Below are positions 6,720 through 13,847 of a DNA stretch of 13,852 nt, in pieces. A program made the translations under genes and the position numbers. The DNA is from Thermoplasmata archaeon (lineage in GTDB: Archaea; Thermoplasmatota; Thermoplasmata; Lutacidiplasmatales; UBA184). Below the pieces are notes generated by a model that searched no databases, had not been told where the DNA came from, and saw only the letters and a program-made list of their open reading frames with translations. Each line of letters begins with the position of its first letter. Position 1 is the first letter of the stretch. The DNA lies in assembly GCA_030043835.1 (NCBI GenBank), contig JASHWY010000211.1, positions 1 through 13,852 of the forward strand, read 5' to 3'.

Positions 6720-7376
6720 ATGCCCACCGGATTCCGGGGACCTTCTCGACTCAAGGATCGCCGCGAGGCGGGTCAACGGCTCGCCGAGCGACTGGTGCGC
6801 TTCGAGGCAGAGAAGCCCCTACTGCTCGCCCTTCCCCGCGGAGGGGTGCCCGTGGCCTTCGAGATCGCCCGGCGGTTGCATACACCCCTCGACGTGCTGA
6901 TCGTTCGAAAGATCGGCGCCCCCGGGAACCCGGAGTACGGCCTGGGGGCCGTGGTCGAAGGGGGTTACCAGTACCTCGACACCCCCCGGGTGTTCGAGGC
7001 CGGATTAACCGAATCCGATCTTAGAAGGACGATTGAGGAGGAGCGCCGCGAGGTCGAGAGGCGGTCCCTCACCTACCGGGACCATCGGCCACGCGAACCG
7101 CTCGAGGGTCGTTTCGTCATCCTGGTGGACGACGGCGTCGCCACCGGTGGCACAGTGGTCGCCGCCACGCGGGCCGTCCGCGCGGCGAAGGCCCGACGGA
7201 TCGTGATCGCCCTCGGCGTCTGCCCGCCCGAGTCCTACGAGATTCTCAAGCGCGAGGCCGATGAGGTGGTCTCCTTGATGCTCCCCCGTCCGTTCTTCGC
7301 GGTCGGAGAGTGGTACGACGATTTCGCGCCCGTGAGTGACGAAGAGGTCATCCGTCTGCTTCGAGAGTCCCAGTGA
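6720..7376 (+). CDS. Phosphoribosyltransferase-fold protein (COG1926 type)
   Basis: 218 residues. The type I phosphoribosyltransferase signature FVILVDDGVATGGT (132-145) is the PRPP-binding loop, with the paired acidic residues DD at 137-138. Upstream, LLLALPRGGVPVAFEIARRL (34-53) and DVLIVRKIGAPGNPEYGLGAV (58 onward) match the N-terminal half of the COG1926 group, whose substrate is not established to my knowledge. A helical EEERREVERR hood segment follows at 106-115. It is cytoplasmic: no signal or membrane segment is visible. The ATG at 6720 has no clear Shine-Dalgarno sequence. It is not in an operon with anything visible, and its last 29 bases overlap the end of the convergent oxidoreductase beta gene. 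Confidence 0.87.
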   Translation: MPTGFRGPSRLKDRREAGQRLAERLVRFEAEKPLLLALPRGGVPVAFEIARRLHTPLDVLIVRKIGAPGNPEYGLGAVVEGGYQYLDTPRVFEAGLTESDLRRTIEEERREVERRSLTYRDHRPREPLEGRFVILVDDGVATGGTVVAATRAVRAAKARRIVIALGVCPPESYEILKREADEVVSLMLPRPFFAVGEWYDDFAPVSDEEVIRLLRESQ

Positions 7377-8328
7377 TCCCGGCTCTCTCGCCGATCCATG
7401 GGCCCGGGAATCGCAGGCTTCCGGGGTTTACGAGGTTCGCGGATTCGGCTTCGAGCCTAAGGAGCCGTTCCCAACGGAAGCGAACGTCTTCCTGGATCCG
7501 TCGGACGTCGTCGTCGCCGAGGTGGCGGAACCGGCCCTGGGCCCGGAGATACTCGTCGACCGGCTTGAGCGCTCCTCCCTTCCGTGTGATGCGGTAGATC
7601 CCGTTCTCAACCTCGAAGAGCGGAAAGATCCCCGAATCGGTTGCCAGGCGACCCAACCGGATCGTCTCCTCGGATGAGTATTTCCAGCCCGGCGGGCACG
7701 GCGTGAGGGCGTGAAGGAACCGGGGGCCGGCTAGGGACCGGGCCTTCTCCGCCTTTCTCACGAAATCCTCGGGGAACGACGGGTTGAGCGTGGCCGCGTA
7801 GATGGGGTGGTGCGCCAACACGATCCCCATGATGTCTTTTTTGGGCTCAGGCTTCCCTCCGGAGGATCCACCGACGGGCGTGGTCGTAGTCCAGGCTCCG
7901 AGAGGGGTCGCCCCACTCCGCTGCACACCGGTGTTCATGTACCCCTCGTTGTCGTACATCACGAAGATCGCGTTGGTTCGGCGCTCCAGCATCCCGCTCA
8001 GGGCCTGGAGGCCGATGTCGGCGGTTCCGCCGTCCCCCGCGAACCCGACGACGTTCACGTCCTTCAATCCGAGCGCGTCCGCGGCCGCACGCAGCCCCGA
8101 AACGGAGGCCCCGGTCGCCTCGATCGGATTATCGAGAACGGCGACTCCGAGCGCCGTCGTGGGGTAGGAGGTGGCGATGACCGTCCAGCAGCACGCGGGG
8201 ATCGACACGACCGTTCTCGGTCCGAGCGCCTTCAGGAGGAGGCGCATGGTGAGGGCCGGAGCACAGCCCGGGCACGCGGCGTGCCCCGGGTACATGAGCT
8301 CTTCCGCGGGGATCGTGAGCTTAGCCAT
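7348..8328 (-). CDS. porB: 2-oxoacid:ferredoxin oxidoreductase, beta subunit (ThDP-binding)
   Basis: Catalytic subunit that binds thiamine diphosphate and a [4Fe-4S] cluster and oxidatively decarboxylates pyruvate or a related 2-oxoacid to the acyl-CoA. 326 residues from the ATG at 8328, which overlaps the alpha-subunit stop as ATGGCTAA; an in-frame start 24 bases upstream would only add MRNRRRRP and is unlikely. Cluster ligands visible are Cys19 and Cys22 in CPGC, Cys46 or Cys47 in PACCW, and Cys211 in TPCPPGW. The ThDP motif runs from GDGGTADIG (98 onward) to YDNEGYMNTG (125 onward). Residues 141-163 are a Thr/Gly/Lys loop typical of the family. Last gene of the gamma-delta/alpha/beta operon. 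Pyruvate (POR) and branched-chain 2-oxoacid (VOR) enzymes cannot be separated by eye; the divergent ilvE favours VOR and the nearby malic enzyme favours POR. Confidence 0.93.
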   Translation of the reverse strand: MAKLTIPAEELMYPGHAACPGCAPALTMRLLLKALGPRTVVSIPACCWTVIATSYPTTALGVAVLDNPIEATGASVSGLRAAADALGLKDVNVVGFAGDGGTADIGLQALSGMLERRTNAIFVMYDNEGYMNTGVQRSGATPLGAWTTTTPVGGSSGGKPEPKKDIMGIVLAHHPIYAATLNPSFPEDFVRKAEKARSLAGPRFLHALTPCPPGWKYSSEETIRLGRLATDSGIFPLFEVENGIYRITRKGGALKPVDEYLRAQGRFRHLGDDDVRRIQEDVRFRWERLLRLEAESANLVNPGSLRFPGPWIGERAGITGTLEADG

Positions 8329-9502
8329 CGGCCTTCGCCTCCTGTTCCTCAAGGTCGATCCATCGGATCTCGGACGGCTCCCCGGCGAGGAGGGCCGCGA
8401 ACATCCTGCGGACCTCGCTGGGGGTCACATCCCGGCCACCGATCCCGGAGAAGAAGCTGGAGACTGTCGGCCGGTGCGAGGCCCCGTAGAGGGCGGCCGC
8501 GACCTCCGTCGCGGCAGCTCCGGCGGCGCCGAAGGTGTACGAACGGTCCATGACGCCGAGCCGGTCGACGGTCGCGGCGAGGTCGCGGACGGCCGGTGTC
8601 GGGAACGGGCGGAAGAGCCGTAGCTTCGCAAGCCCGACCTTCTTCCCTTCGGACCGCAGCTCATCGACCACGCCGCGTGCGGTGGTCGTGGCCGTTCCCA
8701 TCGTCACGAGGACCGCGTCGGCGTCGTCGGCCCGGTACGTCGGCATCGGACCGCCGTGCGACCGTCCCGTCGCCCGCTCGTACTCCGCCTCGACGGTCTC
8801 GAACGTCTCGGGAACGTGCTCCATCGCTCGCGCCACCTCTCGCCGGAACTCGACGTAGTGGTCGGGTCCGGTGAACGAACCCAGGCGGGCCACGGTGCCC
8901 GGATGGAGGACCGCGCGGGCGTCCCGCGGCGGAAGGAACCGGTCGACGACCTCGGAAGCGGGTACGTCCACGGGTTCCACGGTGTGGGAGAGATAGAACG
9001 CGTCCTCGGTGATCATCGCCGGGAGACGGACCGCGGGATCCTCGGCGAGCCGGTAGGCCTCAAGGACCGTGTCGAGCACTTCCTGGTTGCTCTCCGCGTA
9101 GAACTGGATCCACCCCGTGTCCCGCTGGGCCATCGTGTCGGTGTGGTCCGCGCCGAGGCTCCACGGGGGAGCCACCGCGCGATTGACCACGCCCATGACG
9201 ATCGGGGCGCGCATCCCCGACGCCCAATGAAGGAGCTCGTGCATCAGGAGAAGCCCCTGGCTCGACGTCGCGGTGTAGGTTCGGGCACCGAGCGCGGCCG
9301 CGCTGATGCACACCTGAAGCGCGCTGTGCTCCGATTCGACCTGGACGTACTGAGCCGGGAGCTCGCCGGAGGCGACGAAGTCCGCGAGCTTCTCGACGAT
9401 CGAGGTCTGGGGGGTGATCGGGTAGGCGGAGATGACCTGAACTTTCGCGAGGAGCGCAGCGTACGACTGAGCGTAGTTCCCCGAGATCACGATCCGCGAC
9501 AT
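8321..9502 (-). CDS. porA: 2-oxoacid:ferredoxin oxidoreductase, alpha subunit
   Basis: Partner of the beta subunit that completes the thiamine-diphosphate site. 393 residues, the normal length for a stand-alone alpha chain. It opens with ISGNYAQSYAALLAKVQVIS and the hallmark AYPITPQTSIVE (26-37), then VESEHSALQ (55-63), containing the glutamate expected to activate the cofactor, and YTATSSQGLLLMHELLHWAS. The C-terminal half includes VLVTMGTATTTARGVVDELR, the domain II/III Rossmann-like region, and LRLFRPFPTPAVRDL. The start at 9502 is 12 bases after the gamma-delta stop and is preceded by AGAGGAAG as a ribosome site. The 3' end overlaps the beta gene by eight bases, implying coupled translation. 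Confidence 0.95.
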   Translation of the reverse strand: MSRIVISGNYAQSYAALLAKVQVISAYPITPQTSIVEKLADFVASGELPAQYVQVESEHSALQVCISAAALGARTYTATSSQGLLLMHELLHWASGMRAPIVMGVVNRAVAPPWSLGADHTDTMAQRDTGWIQFYAESNQEVLDTVLEAYRLAEDPAVRLPAMITEDAFYLSHTVEPVDVPASEVVDRFLPPRDARAVLHPGTVARLGSFTGPDHYVEFRREVARAMEHVPETFETVEAEYERATGRSHGGPMPTYRADDADAVLVTMGTATTTARGVVDELRSEGKKVGLAKLRLFRPFPTPAVRDLAATVDRLGVMDRSYTFGAAGAAATEVAAALYGASHRPTVSSFFSGIGGRDVTPSEVRRMFAALLAGEPSEIRWIDLEEQEAKADG

Positions 9503-9514
9503 GGAACGCTTCCT

Positions 9515-10366
9515 CTACCCCTCCGCGACCATTTCGATCGTTCGGGGCGGACACTCCTCGGCGCAGATTCCGCACCCCTTGCAGTACTCGAGTCTAATGA
9601 CGGGGTAGCCATGGGCGTCGAAGTCGATCGCGTTATCCGGGCAGAACTTCCAGCAGAAGTTGCAGCGCGTGCATCGCTCGAGGTGGACGACCGGCGTGAG
9701 CGACCGCCAGGCGGCGGTGTGGATTCCGTAGCTGGGCGTCGTGGCGATCGGTCCTTCGGGTAGCACGAGCAGCGCCGGCGATCGCCCCGCAGAGACCGCG
9801 AGGGGAGCGGCCGTGGATTCGGCCACACGGACCGATCGGAACCCTTCCTCGCTCGCCCGCACGTTTTCGGCGGGATGCGACGGAACGTACAGGTCGATCG
9901 CCTCCCGGATCGCGCCGAGCGTAACGATCCCCGTGGCCCCCGCAAGGGCCCCGAGCGTCGCGGTGTTGACGATCGGCATGGCAGGCGTTCCGAGGCCGTG
10001 CGAGAGGGCGATCCGGCTCGCGTCCACCGTCGCCCGTCGGATGGAGGGTGGCGCGGGCAATTCCTCGGGCGCCCGCCGGGTGTTCACGAGAAGGAGGCCG
10101 CCTTCCTTCAAGCCCTCGGTCACGGGGATGGTGTTAAGCAGTCCCGGGTCCAACACAACCACCACGTCCGGTCGCTCGATCGAGGTCCGCACTTGGATCG
10201 GTCGGTCGTTGATCCGGGCGTACGCCGTGACCGGCGCACCGCGTCGCTCGACGCCGAAGAACGGAAAGCTCTGAGGCTCTCGTCCGTCGAGGAAGGCGGC
10301 CTGGGCGAGGAGCTCCGAGGCGATCACTGCCCCCTGGCCACCGCGGCCGTGGAATCGGATCTCCAT
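9515..10366 (-). CDS. porG: 2-oxoacid:ferredoxin oxidoreductase, fused gamma-delta subunit
   Basis: One chain of 283 residues combines two subunits that are separate in many archaea. Residues 1-180 are the gamma domain, which helps bind CoA, opening MEIRFHGRGGQGAVIAS and containing PFFGVERRGAPVTAY and VVLDPGLLN. After a linker, residues 205-283 are a delta-type ferredoxin domain with two [4Fe-4S] sites: Cys232, 235, 238 and 242 (CTRCNFCWKFCP) and Cys262, 265, 268 and 272 (CKGCGICAEECP). These pass electrons to external ferredoxin. I chose ATG 10366 rather than the TTG three bases upstream because it gives the usual MEIRF start. The Shine-Dalgarno-like GGTGAGGAG lies just upstream. First gene of the operon, divergent from ilvE. 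Confidence 0.94.
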   Translation of the reverse strand: MEIRFHGRGGQGAVIASELLAQAAFLDGREPQSFPFFGVERRGAPVTAYARINDRPIQVRTSIERPDVVVVLDPGLLNTIPVTEGLKEGGLLLVNTRRAPEELPAPPSIRRATVDASRIALSHGLGTPAMPIVNTATLGALAGATGIVTLGAIREAIDLYVPSHPAENVRASEEGFRSVRVAESTAAPLAVSAGRSPALLVLPEGPIATTPSYGIHTAAWRSLTPVVHLERCTRCNFCWKFCPDNAIDFDAHGYPVIRLEYCKGCGICAEECPPRTIEMVAEG

Positions 10367-10371
10367 CAAGG

Positions 10372-10380
10372 CTCCTCACC
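10372..10380 (-). promoter_or_regulatory. Ribosome binding site of the oxidoreductase operon
   Basis: On the minus strand GGTGAGGAG ends five bases before the ATG at 10366. It is complementary to the 3' end of archaeal 16S rRNA (GGAGGTGATC type), so this operon is leadered, unlike the apparently leaderless importer and ilvE genes. Confidence 0.5.
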
Positions 10381-10404
10381 GAGGAAGGGAGCGCCCGGAG
10401 GATG

Positions 10405-10411
10405 GATTAAG
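10405..10411 (-). promoter_or_regulatory. Putative TATA box of the oxidoreductase operon
   Basis: Minus-strand CTTAATC is the only AT-rich run before the gene. With the usual 25-base spacing, transcription would start near 10383, leaving a leader of about 17 bases that includes the ribosome site. Confidence 0.4.
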
Positions 10412-10412
10412 C

Positions 10413-10432
10413 GTCAGTCAGGTTCGCTTGAC
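10413..10432. promoter_or_regulatory. Inverted GTCA/TGAC element between divergent promoters
   Basis: GTCAGTCA (10413-10420), eight bases, then TGAC (10429-10432): each GTCA can pair as an inverted repeat with TGAC. It lies exactly between the two opposed TATA-like boxes, overlapping the BRE position of each, where a bound regulator could affect both the oxidoreductase operon and ilvE. No cognate regulator is identified. Confidence 0.35.
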
Positions 10433-10437
10433 CGCCA

Positions 10438-10444
10438 TTTTAAT
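10438..10444 (+). promoter_or_regulatory. Putative TATA box of ilvE
   Basis: TTTTAAT is a good TATA core. Its centre is 27 bases before the ATG at 10468 but only 18 before the ATG at 10459, which favours 10468 as the start of a leaderless ilvE-malic enzyme message. Confidence 0.5.
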
Positions 10445-10467
10445 CCGCGGACGCCCGAATGACCGTC

Positions 10468-11535
10468 ATGGTCGGGGTGCGTGCCCTCAAGACGATCTGG
10501 CTCAACGGAAAGCTCGTCGACTGGAACGACGCGCGGGTCCACGTGCTCACCCATGGACTGCACTACGGGTACTCGATCTTCGAGGGAATTCGATGCCACG
10601 AGACCCCTCGGGGCTCGGCGATCTTCCGGCTCAGCGAGCACCTGGACCGGTTCCTCAACAGCGCCAAGGTCTACCGGATGGCGCTCCCGTTCGACAAGGC
10701 GGCGCTGGCTCACGCGTGTATCGACCTCATCCAATCGAACGAGATTCCGGAGGCGTACCTACGACCGATCGCTTTCTCGGGATACGGGGAGATGGGGCTC
10801 GATCCCACCAAGAGCCGGGTCGAGGTCGCGGTGGCGATGTGGGTCTGGGGACCGTACCTCGGGGACGAGGGAGTACGGCGGGGGGTCCGGGCGACGGTCT
10901 CGAGCTGGTCCCGGATCGATTCGCGCAGCCTGCCCCCTCAGGCGAAATGCGCGGCCAACTACGCGAACTCGGGGCTCGCGAAGATGGAGGCCTCGAGTGC
11001 CGGGTACGACGAGGCGATCCTGCTGAACTCGGCCGGCATGGTGGCGGAGGGACCGGGGGAGAACATCTTTCGGGTGAAGAACGGGGTGGTCAGCACCCCC
11101 CCAGCGAGCTCGGGGATCCTCCGGGGCGTCACGCGCGACTCGGTGATCCGTTTCGTCGCCGACGAGCCGCTCCCGTTCCAGCGCACGGACTTCACGCGAG
11201 AGGAACTGTTCTCGGCGGACGAGCTCTTCTACACCGGCACGGCCGCGGGCATCACCCCGATCCGGGAGGTCGACGGGCGGCCGATCGGGACCGGGGAGTA
11301 TCCGATCACGCGGCTTCTCCAACAGCGCTACGAGGACGCGATCCACGGCCGTTCGGACCGGTACGCCTCGTGGCTCACCTACGTAGGCGAGGCTCCCCGG
11401 TCCTCGTCACCGGCGGCCGGGGGAAGGTCGGTTGGACGGCGAGAGAAGATCATGAAGCGCGAACCGCTGCCCGCGACCTCCGGGCGCTCCGTCCGTGGCT
11501 CCGCGCGCGGTTCGTCCGAGGAGGTCGGAGTGTGA
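10468..11535 (+). CDS. ilvE: Branched-chain amino acid aminotransferase
   Basis: Class IV PLP-dependent enzyme that exchanges the amino group between Leu/Ile/Val and 2-oxoglutarate; cytoplasmic. Start chosen at ATG 10468 from the TATA spacing; ATG 10459 would add MTV. Visible, numbered from this start: IWLNGKLVDWNDARVHVLTH (10 onward), LHYGYSIFEGIRCHET, the catalytic lysine Lys160 in QAKCAANYANSGLAKMEA, GYDEAILLNSAGMVAEGPGENIF with Glu194 near the PLP ring nitrogen, and SGILRGVTRDSVI binding phosphate. The family normally ends at WLTYV (about 306). Here 49 more residues follow, rich in Ser, Arg and Gly, with no recognisable fold. A TAG in the next frame overlaps the last codon of WLTYV, so the tail may come from a one-base change. 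The stop overlaps the malic enzyme GTG by four bases (GTGA). It is divergent from the 2-oxoacid oxidoreductase, suggesting shared branched-chain or pyruvate metabolism. Confidence 0.94.
   Translation: MVGVRALKTIWLNGKLVDWNDARVHVLTHGLHYGYSIFEGIRCHETPRGSAIFRLSEHLDRFLNSAKVYRMALPFDKAALAHACIDLIQSNEIPEAYLRPIAFSGYGEMGLDPTKSRVEVAVAMWVWGPYLGDEGVRRGVRATVSSWSRIDSRSLPPQAKCAANYANSGLAKMEASSAGYDEAILLNSAGMVAEGPGENIFRVKNGVVSTPPASSGILRGVTRDSVIRFVADEPLPFQRTDFTREELFSADELFYTGTAAGITPIREVDGRPIGTGEYPITRLLQQRYEDAIHGRSDRYASWLTYVGEAPRSSSPAAGGRSVGRREKIMKREPLPATSGRSVRGSARGSSEEVGV
11518..11525 (+). promoter_or_regulatory. Ribosome binding site setting the malic enzyme start
   Basis: GAGGAGGT is followed by a six-base spacer and then GTG at 11532. 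It lies inside the end of ilvE. Its strength and spacing decide the GTG start in a frame that otherwise stays open for more than a kilobase upstream. Confidence 0.65.
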
Positions 11536-13232
11536 CAAGCGTCACGGCACCCAGCCCTCCCCTTGAGCCGCTCCCCCGCCTCCGCGGGATGGACCTTCTC
11601 GAGACTCCCCTTCTCAACAAGGGCACGGCGTTCACGGAAGAGGAGCGGTCCGCGCTCCGCCTCCATGGGCTCCTGCCGCCCCAAGTCGAGACGCTCGACG
11701 AGCAGGTGGGGCGCGCCTACCGGGCCTTCCAGCGCAAGCCCGACGACCTCGAGCGCCACATCTACCTACGCGCCCTCCAGGACACCAACGAGGTACTGTT
11801 CTACCGCCTTCTCCTCGACCACATGGAGGAGATGATGCCGATCGTCTACACGCCGGTCGTGGCACTCGGCTGCCAGGAGTTCAGCCACATCTACCGTAGG
11901 CCTCGGGGTCTCATCCTCCCCTACCCGCTGCGCGACGCGCTCCCCGGGCTCCTTCGGAACCGTCCGAATGCGGAGGTCGATGTGATCGTCGTGACCGACG
12001 GAGAACGGATCCTCGGCATCGGCGACCAGGGGGCCGGGGGCCTCGGCATCCCGATCGGGAAGCTCTCCCTCTACACCCTCATCGGCGGCATCCGCCCGGA
12101 GCGGACGCTCCCGATCCTCCTCGACGTTGGCACGAACAACCCGGAGCGCCTCCAGGACCCCGAGTACTTGGGTTGGCGGCACGAGCGGGTCCGGGATGCG
12201 GAGTATTTCGACTTCATCGACCGGTTCGTCCGCGCCGTGAAGCAGGAGCTGCCGCACGTCTGCCTGCAGTGGGAGGATTTCGCCGTCCAGCACGCGCGGC
12301 CGATCCTAGAGCGGTACCGCGACGAGCTCTTGACGTTCAACGACGACATCCAGGGAACGGCGGCCGTCGTCCTCGGGGCCGTCCTCGGAGGCGTGCGTGC
12401 CACGGGGGCCCCGATTCAGGACCAGGTGGTCGCGATCCTGGGAGCCGGATCCGCCGGCCTCGGCGTCGCCGACTACCTCAAGGACGCCATGGTCCACGCA
12501 GGGCTCCCCGACTCCGAGGCCCGGCGCCGGTTCTGGTTCGTCAACTCGAAGGGGCTCCTCCACGCGGGGCGATCCGACCTCACCCCCGACCAGCAACGGT
12601 ATGCTCAACCCGCGGAACCGGTCGGGGATGGTCCGGTAGAGCCGGGGAAATCGATTGGGCTCGCGACCGTGGTGGAGCGGGCCCATCCGACGATCCTGAT
12701 CGGCCTCTCGACGGTCGGGGGAGCGTTCACCGAGCCGATCGTCCGGGAGATGGCGCGGCATGTGGCGAGGCCGATCATCCTTCCGCTTTCCAATCCCACG
12801 CAACGTTCGGAGGCGGTCCCGGGCGACCTCCTTACCTGGACCGAAGGCCGAGCCCTGGTGGCGACCGGCTCACCGTTCCCTTCGGTCTCCTACGCCGGTC
12901 GGACGATCCGGGTCGCCCAGTGTAACAACGTCTACATTTTCCCGGCCCTCGGGCTCGGGATCATCGCCAGCAAGGCGCGACGGGTGACCGACGGCATGAT
13001 CTTGGCGGCGGCCCAAGCCCTGGGAGAGAACAGTCCCGCAGCAAAGGATCCCGAGGCCCCGCTCCTTCCGGGGATCGCCGACCTCCGAGCGCTCGCCTTG
13101 GAGATCGCCGTGGCCGTCGGGTTGGCCGCACAGCGGGACGGGGTCGCCCCGTTCTGCCCACCCCCGGAGCTCACGGAACGTGTCGTCGCCACGCGGTGGA
13201 CGCCGGGGTACCCTCTGTATTCGACCGACTAG
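11532..13232 (+). CDS. maeA: Malic enzyme, large type (NAD- or NADP-dependent malate dehydrogenase, decarboxylating)
   Basis: Oxidative decarboxylation of malate to pyruvate and CO2 with reduction of NAD(P). 566 residues, almost exactly the length of E. coli MaeA and of the eukaryotic-type enzymes, not the shorter type. Domains: an N-terminal helical part with LLNKGTAFTEEER (27-39), the catalytic Tyr106 in VYTPVV, VTDGERILGIGDQG (154-167), the likely general base Lys177 in GIPIGKLSLYT, and metal ligands Glu248, Asp249 and Asp272 region in WEDFA and FNDDIQGT. The Rossmann motif is GAGSAGLG (304-311), and SNPTQ (420-424) follows. Cofactor choice is not readable by eye. The GTG start is fixed by the ribosome site at 11518 and the four-base overlap with ilvE. 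The pyruvate it makes could feed the neighbouring oxidoreductase. In an archaeon this form suggests transfer from bacteria. Confidence 0.95.
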   Translation: MTSVTAPSPPLEPLPRLRGMDLLETPLLNKGTAFTEEERSALRLHGLLPPQVETLDEQVGRAYRAFQRKPDDLERHIYLRALQDTNEVLFYRLLLDHMEEMMPIVYTPVVALGCQEFSHIYRRPRGLILPYPLRDALPGLLRNRPNAEVDVIVVTDGERILGIGDQGAGGLGIPIGKLSLYTLIGGIRPERTLPILLDVGTNNPERLQDPEYLGWRHERVRDAEYFDFIDRFVRAVKQELPHVCLQWEDFAVQHARPILERYRDELLTFNDDIQGTAAVVLGAVLGGVRATGAPIQDQVVAILGAGSAGLGVADYLKDAMVHAGLPDSEARRRFWFVNSKGLLHAGRSDLTPDQQRYAQPAEPVGDGPVEPGKSIGLATVVERAHPTILIGLSTVGGAFTEPIVREMARHVARPIILPLSNPTQRSEAVPGDLLTWTEGRALVATGSPFPSVSYAGRTIRVAQCNNVYIFPALGLGIIASKARRVTDGMILAAAQALGENSPAAKDPEAPLLPGIADLRALALEIAVAVGLAAQRDGVAPFCPPPELTERVVATRWTPGYPLYSTD

Positions 13233-13283
13233 CGGCGCGGCACCGCCGAAGGTGGGCGGCCCCGGCGTGGTGGGTCCGGAGAT
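13233..13283. other. Short convergent intergenic region after malic enzyme
   Basis: 51 GC-rich bases between two converging genes. I see no T-run or clear hairpin terminator in it. Confidence 0.3.
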
Positions 13284-13847
13284 CTAGACCGGGCCTGGCG
13301 CAAGCGGTATCGCCTCGCTCAGGAACCGTCGGATCTCCTCTTCGAGCTCGCCCCGGACGGGTTCCGAGGCGGCGATCCCCTCGCGGAGCCGGCCCGCGAC
13401 GTCGGGGGCGATCGGGCGGCCCTCGAACTTCTGGACGACCTCGTGCTCGTACTGGAGCCACGCTCGGTCCGAGAAGGCTCCGTTGCGCAGCAGGGAGGCG
13501 AGCCCTTGCGCCGCCCGGAACAGCTTGCCGCGATACGCAGCGACCCCATCGCGAAGGCCGCCCCACCGCTCGGCCACCCGGACTTTGTCCTCACGGATCT
13601 CGTTGAGCTGGTCCGTGTCCCACTCGGCCGGGGAAGCCCCCTCCCTCGCGAGCGCCCGGTGGGAGCGGAAGCGAGGGGATCGTTCGCCGGACCCGACAGG
13701 ACCCGTTGCCCGAGGGACCGCTTCGAGGAACAGCTCGAGCCGTGGTGCGTGCACTTCGCCGAGATACCGGCTCCAGAGGAGGATCGCTCGCTCGAGGTAG
13801 TCGGCATCGACGAGCTTTCCGTCCGCGAGCTTCTCGGAGATCTCCAT
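13284..13847 (-). CDS. Hypothetical helical protein, possibly incomplete at the window edge
   Basis: I do not recognise this protein. From the ATG at 13847 it has 187 residues, but only five bases of upstream sequence are visible, so the real start may lie outside. The codon pattern (GAG, CTC, GTC, GCG, ATC in frame) supports this strand over the opposite-strand frames. It looks almost entirely alpha-helical and charged, with a helix pair at residues 1-45 (LADGKLVDADYLERAILLWS), a proline/glycine-rich stretch at about 46-75, WDTDQLNEIREDKVRVAERW (76-95) and a C-terminal acidic helix ELEEEIRRFLSEA. It has no cysteine cluster, signal peptide or membrane segment. The middle GVAAYRGKLFRAAQGLASLL might pack as a helical bundle. 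It converges on the malic enzyme with a 51-base gap. No function is proposed. Confidence 0.7.
   Translation of the reverse strand: MEISEKLADGKLVDADYLERAILLWSRYLGEVHAPRLELFLEAVPRATGPVGSGERSPRFRSHRALAREGASPAEWDTDQLNEIREDKVRVAERWGGLRDGVAAYRGKLFRAAQGLASLLRNGAFSDRAWLQYEHEVVQKFEGRPIAPDVAGRLREGIAASEPVRGELEEEIRRFLSEAIPLAPGPV

Noticed and set aside
8756..9763. 335-codon plus-strand frame opposite the alpha subunit
   Set aside because: It is a mirror of the alpha-subunit codons. The opposite strand has all the family motifs.
10428..11531. Open frame continuous with the malic enzyme for 1.1 kb upstream
   Set aside because: It runs out of frame through ilvE and gives Arg/Gly/Pro-rich text with no family resemblance. 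The strong ribosome site and GTG at 11532 and the normal 566-residue length mark the real start.
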